Positions 59,220 to 64,000 of a stretch of 64,000 nt of DNA are shown here, piece by piece. The notes below the pieces were generated by a model. It saw only the letters and a program-made list of their open reading frames with translations, was not told the origin of the DNA and did no database searches. Source of the stretch: Anaeramoeba flamelloides (Eukaryota; Metamonada; Anaeramoebidae); the NCBI GenBank assembly GCA_027625915.1, contig JANTQA010000057.1, positions 9,920,001-9,984,000 of the forward strand, read 5' to 3'. Numbering within the stretch: position 1 is the first letter of the stretch; each line of letters begins with the position of its first letter. Position numbers and translations under genes: made by a program.

Positions 59220-59907
59220 AACTTTGTTTTAGTCAAATGGGGCCAACATTTTTTTCAAATATCGATTATTATCTATAATTGACCTTTGAAGCACAAATAA
59301 AAAATTAGTAGAATAATACACATTATAGAATTGTTGATATCTGTCTGAAAGATAACTATTAAATCAATAGATCTTCTTAAAAATTGAAAAACTTCAAATT
59401 CTAAGGGCCCTATTGAGAAAAACAAGAATGTTCAAATTGATATGTTACTGTGATTTGAATAATAAATAGGAAACAATTTTTACTTCATTTTCATTTCTTT
59501 TCTTTTAGAAATCAAGTCCCCAAACGAAGTGTGTTGGTATTTGTGGTCTCTATTTGAAAAAGGAAATGAAAATGAAGTGAAAATTTTTCATATTTATTAT
59601 TCAAATATGAGGATCAAAGATCAAATAAAAATCCAATAAAAAACAATATGATTTCTCTATAATCCTTTCCACGGTTTAAATAGCCTTAGAATAACACATT
59701 TTTATCAAATGACTATTGATCTTGTAATAAAAAAATTTTTTGCAAGTGAATGACATTTTAAAAAAAAAATCGAAAAACAAAAATGTGTAAAAATGATTTC
59801 AATTTTGAAAATTTCCAAAATAAAATTTTTCTTTTCATATCCATGCAACCCCTTTAACACGTGCATTTAACTCATTACAACTGGGCCTCTTTGACTGAAA
59901 AATAGTT
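59220..59907 (-). mobile_element. Family H element, copy 2
   Basis: 688 bp, TA-flanked, reverse complement of 45836-46533 along its length. Right end 'cctctttgactgaaaaatag'. It contains a family E element at 59448-59611. Confidence 0.75.
59448..59611. mobile_element. Family E MITE nested in family H copy 2
   Basis: Left end TA|CTGTGATTTGAATAATAAA, inner arm 'acttcattttcatttcttt' and its inverse 'ggaaatgaaaatgaagtg'. The right end is diverged. It occupies the position equivalent to the E copy in H copy 1. Confidence 0.65.
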
Positions 59908-60987
59908 TATAAAAAAAAAAAACCTTTCTTTATTAAACCTTTCTGTAACATTTGATATAACTGTTTGGGAAAAAAGGAGAAACAGGAAAAAAAAATAACT
60001 CCAGATCGTTAATGTGTAACTTAAAAAGAACCCGAAAACGAAAAGGGGAATCTATTAATAGAATAAAGAAAATAGACTTGAAATAATAAGTCATTATATT
60101 ATTTTCAATCAAATCAACAAGAATATTTTATATCCACTTGATATATTCGAAATCTAATTAGTGATTTTGGAGATCTTAAAAAAGACAATTTTCCCAATAA
60201 ATTTTTAAATGATAGATTAATCAAATTAAGAACCCTTATTTAAAGATGAATATTAGAAAAACTCTTAGAGTTTTGAATCCTAGTATTTTTTTTAAGAATT
60301 TATTTTTTTTTTATTGGTCTTACTTTTCATTTCCAGGTTCTATTAAAGCTGCCTATGTAAAATCATGTTTGTTTTTTAACCAAAAGTAATAAGGATTTTG
60401 GTGATTCTTTTTGTCAAAAAAGTTTATAGGAATAACAATTCCCAAATAGATTTTTTTCAATTAAGATTTTTAAGATTAGTAGTCTGTGTCGGTATTATAT
60501 TTGCAGAATATGAATCATAGTCTAGAAATTCCAAAACAAAAGTTTGTTTCTAGTTTTACAATATAAAACAGATAAAAAAATTATTTTAATTTAGAAAATA
60601 GAAATAAAACAAAATAATAATATTTTTTACCTTTCATTATTTCTTTTTCTGGGCCTTCTAATGAGAGTCTCATAATTTTTTATTACATATCATATTTTCG
60701 CAAATTTCTAAAATTTATTAAAGTTTCTTATGTATTGCAAAAAAAAAAAATGATTTGTTTTTAGCTTTAGTGAACTAATCTAAAATTAATTTCTTCTTTC
60801 TTCACCCCCCTTTATTAGACATCTTTTTCTTTTAATTAAGTTGTCTGGGTTTGGGGGTACTAATTTATCTTATTGCTCAGAAATTATTTTGGTTGCTGTT
60901 TTTACATAAGGTTTTATTTTTATAAAACAATTATAAAAAAATTGTATTTCTTGACAGAAATTTGGTAATACTTTTGATATAAAATAA

Positions 60988-60991
<4 letters not shown>

Positions 60992-61033
<42 letters not shown>
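60992..61033. repeat. (TA)n microsatellite, about 42 bp
   Basis: Pure alternating TA run, the longest of its kind in the window. Confidence 0.92.
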
Positions 61034-61036
<3 letters not shown>

Positions 61037-61169
61037 AAATTAAAAGTGTAAAATAAATATCACAAATGAATTTTAAAACAGAATCTGATCTGGAAAATTG
61101 GGGAGAATATTTCTTGATTTTTGAAATGTATTTTCAATTTCTTTTTGATGTATCAAATCAAAGCAAGGA

Positions 61170-61660
61170 TCTTTCCATCAAATGATAAACAAAATTAACA
61201 GTAAACAATAAAAAAATACCATATTGGTTTTAATAAAGTTTTGTCATGAAAAAGGTAACTCTAAAAACGAAGGATTAAATAAAAAAATTATCTCAAAAAA
61301 TAAAGATAATTTTTGAATAAGGTTTTTATCAAAAAAAAAAACAAAAAATATAGAAACAATATGAAAATAATAACAAATAATTTAAAAAAATGCTTTTAAT
61401 AATTTTAAAGTTTCTGAAAATTGCAAGAACTATACCTCCAGAATACATTTTACTGTAAATGTGCTATTGGATATTTAAATAGATGTTGTATCAGAATAAG
61501 AATAAAAAAACAAAGAATAATTTTTATTTGAGACATGGGTTTTATGCTCTGAATATGGATTGTTTGACCCGCTGTAGAACTTTAAGAAACCAATATCATA
61601 TTTGACTATTCTTTATTCTTAGTTTCATTTGATCAACCAATCCATTAGGATTTCTCCAAA
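61170..61660. mobile_element. Family G, decayed copy with inverted fragment
   Basis: 61190-61570 follows family G copy 1 (reverse orientation) in order: 'ataccatattgg', 'attatctcaaaaaata', then 'agaataagaataaaaaa' and 'gagacatgg'. Immediately after, 61583-61650 ('agaactttaagaaaccaata') is the opposite orientation. The terminal repeats are not recognisable. It echoes the head-to-head pair at 26237-27260. Confidence 0.5.
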
Positions 61661-61837
61661 AAAGATGCAAAACTTTTTCTTTGAAAAACGATTTTACCAT
61701 GTCTTTAACGGATTATTAATGTCACAGTAATCTTTTGAGAGAAGTGATATGAGAAAATGTGTCTCTATATAAAAGACAGACTGTGTGTGAGTATCACCAT
61801 TCGACTTCTAAAGGGTGGCTGATTATCTCTGTTATTA

Positions 61838-62010
61838 CTGGTATTTGAATGTGATGGGAAAAAATTTTACTTCATTTTCATTTTCTTTTTTTTTTTGATA
61901 AATATATATTGTCTCAAATTACATCCTACACTTCTGAGAAAATTCTTTATGTTTAAGACAAATATGGAAATCAGGTGAAAATTTTCTCTCATTTAGAATT
62001 CAAATACCAG
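61838..62010. mobile_element. Family E MITE, copy 5
   Basis: 173 bp, TA|CTGGTATTTGAATG at the left and 'attcaaataccag'|TA at the right. The inner arms are less symmetrical than in other copies. Confidence 0.7.
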
Positions 62011-62364
62011 TAGAACAAAGCAAGAATTCTGAAAAAGCAATTCACTTTAGCACTACCAAGATACGAAATAATGGTATTTTTCTTTGAGAATTTTTGATTT
62101 TCTTGATTATTTTCGATCGTAATTTTTCTCTCTTTTTTCAGTAAGTCCCCCCCAGACAATATTTTTAAAAATGGTAAAATGTTAGATCTTTTTTAAAAAC
62201 AATCAACAAATTATCTTTTTCACCTTTTTTTTTTTTTTTTTGAAAAAAAATAAGTATTAAATCTTACTTTTATTTAATCATTCTTTTTTAAAATCCTTTA
62301 AAAAAAACCTATTTCTGTCTCATGTGTTGTTGGTGTTTTTTTTTGCTTGTTTATTTTATCTCTA

Positions 62365-62846
62365 CATAGTGATCAAAATAAGGCGTTTACAATAAATATA
62401 ATCCGTTTTTCAAAATATATAATCCATGCTTTTTTTTCTTCTCTGTTTAAATGCAACATCCAATTCACTGCCTATTAGTAAACCTAAATTCAATTCAATT
62501 TTGAAAGTAAACCTCTTGATATTTTCAGTAAAATTAAAATTATCCATGCAAATAGTTGAAAATTTTTTATAATTTTTTATAATTTTCTCAATTTTTTTGT
62601 TTTTTGTGACAGTAAAATTTTATTAAAAATTAACTCCAATTTTTTGAGATAAATTTTAAATTTGATCCCACATTTTTATAATTTCTATTTGAATATTAGA
62701 ACTTTAAAAAACCAATACCATATTTAATTAGGGTTTATTGTCAGTTTCTTTGATTGGTTGATGTGTAGGTCTTCTATAACAAAAAAACACACCTTTTATT
62801 TTAGAACATGTATTAAACTTCACTTAACGCTTTATTTTGACAAAAA
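62365..62846 (+). mobile_element. Family G MITE, copy 3
   Basis: 482 bp, TA|CATAGTGATCAAAATAAGG at the left and 'cgctttattttgacaaaaa'|TA at the right. Collinear with copy 2 throughout, including 'gagataaattttaaatttga' and 'agaactttaaaaaaccaata'. Confidence 0.75.
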
Positions 62847-63010
62847 TAAAGATTTTATTTTTTGGTTTTGTGTTAAATTTGAAATTGTGCTGAGTTTATT
62901 CCTAAAAATAAAACTTTGTTGTTCCAAATAAGTTACTTTAAGTTTCACTATTGGAACAGTATCCTCTCCAAAGTTAACTTTCATAATCTTTAATCTAAAA
63001 TCCTTAATTA

Positions 63011-63172
63011 CTAGTATTTGAATTCTAAATGGGAAAAAATTTTTACTTTGTTTTCAATATGTTTCAATAATAAATAGAGTTCTCAAAGAATTGTGTTGCA
63101 ATTTAAGGTTTATCAAAAAAAGGAGAATGAAAATGAAGTGAAAATTTTTCTCATTTATAATTCAAAGACCAG
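63011..63172. mobile_element. Family E MITE, copy 6
   Basis: 162 bp, left TA|CTAGTATTTGAATTCTAAA, right 'attcaaagaccag'|TA, inner arm 'gaatgaaaatgaagtgaaaa'. Confidence 0.7.
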
Positions 63173-64000
63173 TAGTATTCATAAACATAATTTGTGTGTT
63201 GAAAAATAACAGGGTAATCTCACAAGAACAGTAAAAGATTATTGATTTGAAAAAAAAAACTCATTACAAAAGTTGAGGAATGTTCTTAATTTGATCAAGA
63301 ATTAGAAAACAGGTAGCATTTTTCAATAACAGAATAGAGTTCCCTTTTAAATGTTTGTACGTTATAATAAGTAAATAATTTGTATTTAGCTTATTCTACC
63401 TTCTGAAACTAAAGGCACTACTCAATAAAATCTCAAACAGCTATTGGAAAAGACAAGAAAAATCTTCCCAAATTCAATTGTTTTTTCAAGGTCTCAATTG
63501 CTTTTCTAGTAAAAACGTTTTGCTTTATTTTTGTTGCACGGAAGATTTTGCTTACTTTTACTTTTTTGAAATTTTTACTAAGTTTGGATTTGAACCAAGA
63601 CAGAGAAATGCAAAATAACATCAATTGGGTGGTAAGTCATTTCCTTTCAGTTAGATTTTGTTAATTTTGCAAAAATTTGAAAAATGAATTTTGATTTCAG
63701 CAATTTGAGATACTAAAGAACCCTAAAGAGAATATACTTTTTGTTTTGAAGAATATTTTCAGTTGATTTTTCGAAACTTTTTATTTTTTCTTAAAATTTC
63801 AACAATTCAAAAACAAAGTCTGATTGAGAGAAGAAACTTTATGCCAGATCGCCCCCAAAAAAACAGTCTTTCAAACTGTTTTTAAAAAGAAAATGCAACA
63901 AGTGAAAAAAAAATCTCTCCCAAGCTGTTTGAAGAACTCACTTAAACAATTTGTCACCTTCTTTCGGAAACTTTAGTAACTAACTTTTTCAAAGTAATGA

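Larger units (their letters stand above)
57793..64000. other. 6.2-kb region to the window end
   Basis: No gene recognised. It holds family H copy 2 (59220-59907), a (TA)n run (60992-61033), a decayed family G pair (61170-61660), a family E copy (61838-62010), a family G copy (62365-62846) and a family E copy (63011-63172). The last 350 bp are slightly GC-richer, with a small hairpin 'aaacagtctttcaaactgttt' region near 63860-63880. A 63-codon minus frame at 63433-63624 is K/F/S-rich, without motif; a gene just beyond the window cannot be excluded. Confidence 0.5.

Noticed and set aside
1-64000. CRISPR array, rRNA, or virus-like element
   Set aside because: No regularly spaced direct repeats, no rRNA-like conserved stretch, and no reverse transcriptase, integrase, capsid or LTR pair were seen.

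Overview
The window is nuclear DNA from a unicellular eukaryote with a very AT-rich genome. Genes are few and far apart: seven in 64 kb, about a fifth of the sequence. At least three have short GT-AG introns (124, 128 and 266 nt), and a fourth probably has one in its 5' UTR. TAA and TAG both end genes, and I saw no need for a non-standard code. The proteins carry long runs of K, E, N and S inserted inside conserved folds. An RCC1/F-box/Arf-like fusion, a Tom40-like import channel, a PROPPIN and a SIRT7-like sirtuin fit a free-living amoeboid or flagellate protist. The protein style and domain shuffling recall Anaeramoeba (Metamonada), but that is a guess; other AT-rich amoebae are possible.

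Layout. 3257-4439 (-): SIRT7-like deacylase, two exons. 11565-15950 (+): large ankyrin/SR/coiled-coil gene whose reading frame is interrupted in three places. 19551-20114 (-): isochorismatase-like cysteine hydrolase. 31487-32764 (+): PROPPIN (Atg18/WIPI-type) beta-propeller with an altered lipid-binding motif. 38104-41234 (-): RCC1 + F-box + degenerate Arf-like GTPase, two exons. 47694-48907 (+): Tom40-like beta-barrel, two exons. 56542-57792 (+): polytopic membrane protein of unknown function.

The long gaps hold a dense population of small DNA transposons, roughly another fifth of the window. There are two Tc1/mariner-type fossils (27835-29132 and 52221-53247) and many short non-autonomous palindromic elements, nearly all flanked by TA. 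I could sort them by hand into families A, D, E, F, G, H and I, with two to six copies each, plus a TTAA-flanked family (B) and several single foldbacks. Families A, F, H and one Tc1 fossil share termini starting TA|AACT. Families G, I and the other Tc1 fossil share TA|CAGT. This suggests two separate mobilising transposases. Family H carries a family E element at the same internal place in both copies, which gives a relative order of events.

The genes do not form a pathway or operon, as expected for a eukaryote. The most interesting protein-level points are the Arf-like domain without the usual switch residues fused behind an F-box and an RCC1-like propeller, the PROPPIN without a canonical FRRG motif, and the ankyrin gene whose frame breaks occur as compensating pairs at homopolymer runs. 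No tRNA, rRNA, CRISPR or virus-like element was recognised. All coordinates were read by eye; element ends may be off by a few bases, and homopolymer lengths are especially uncertain.
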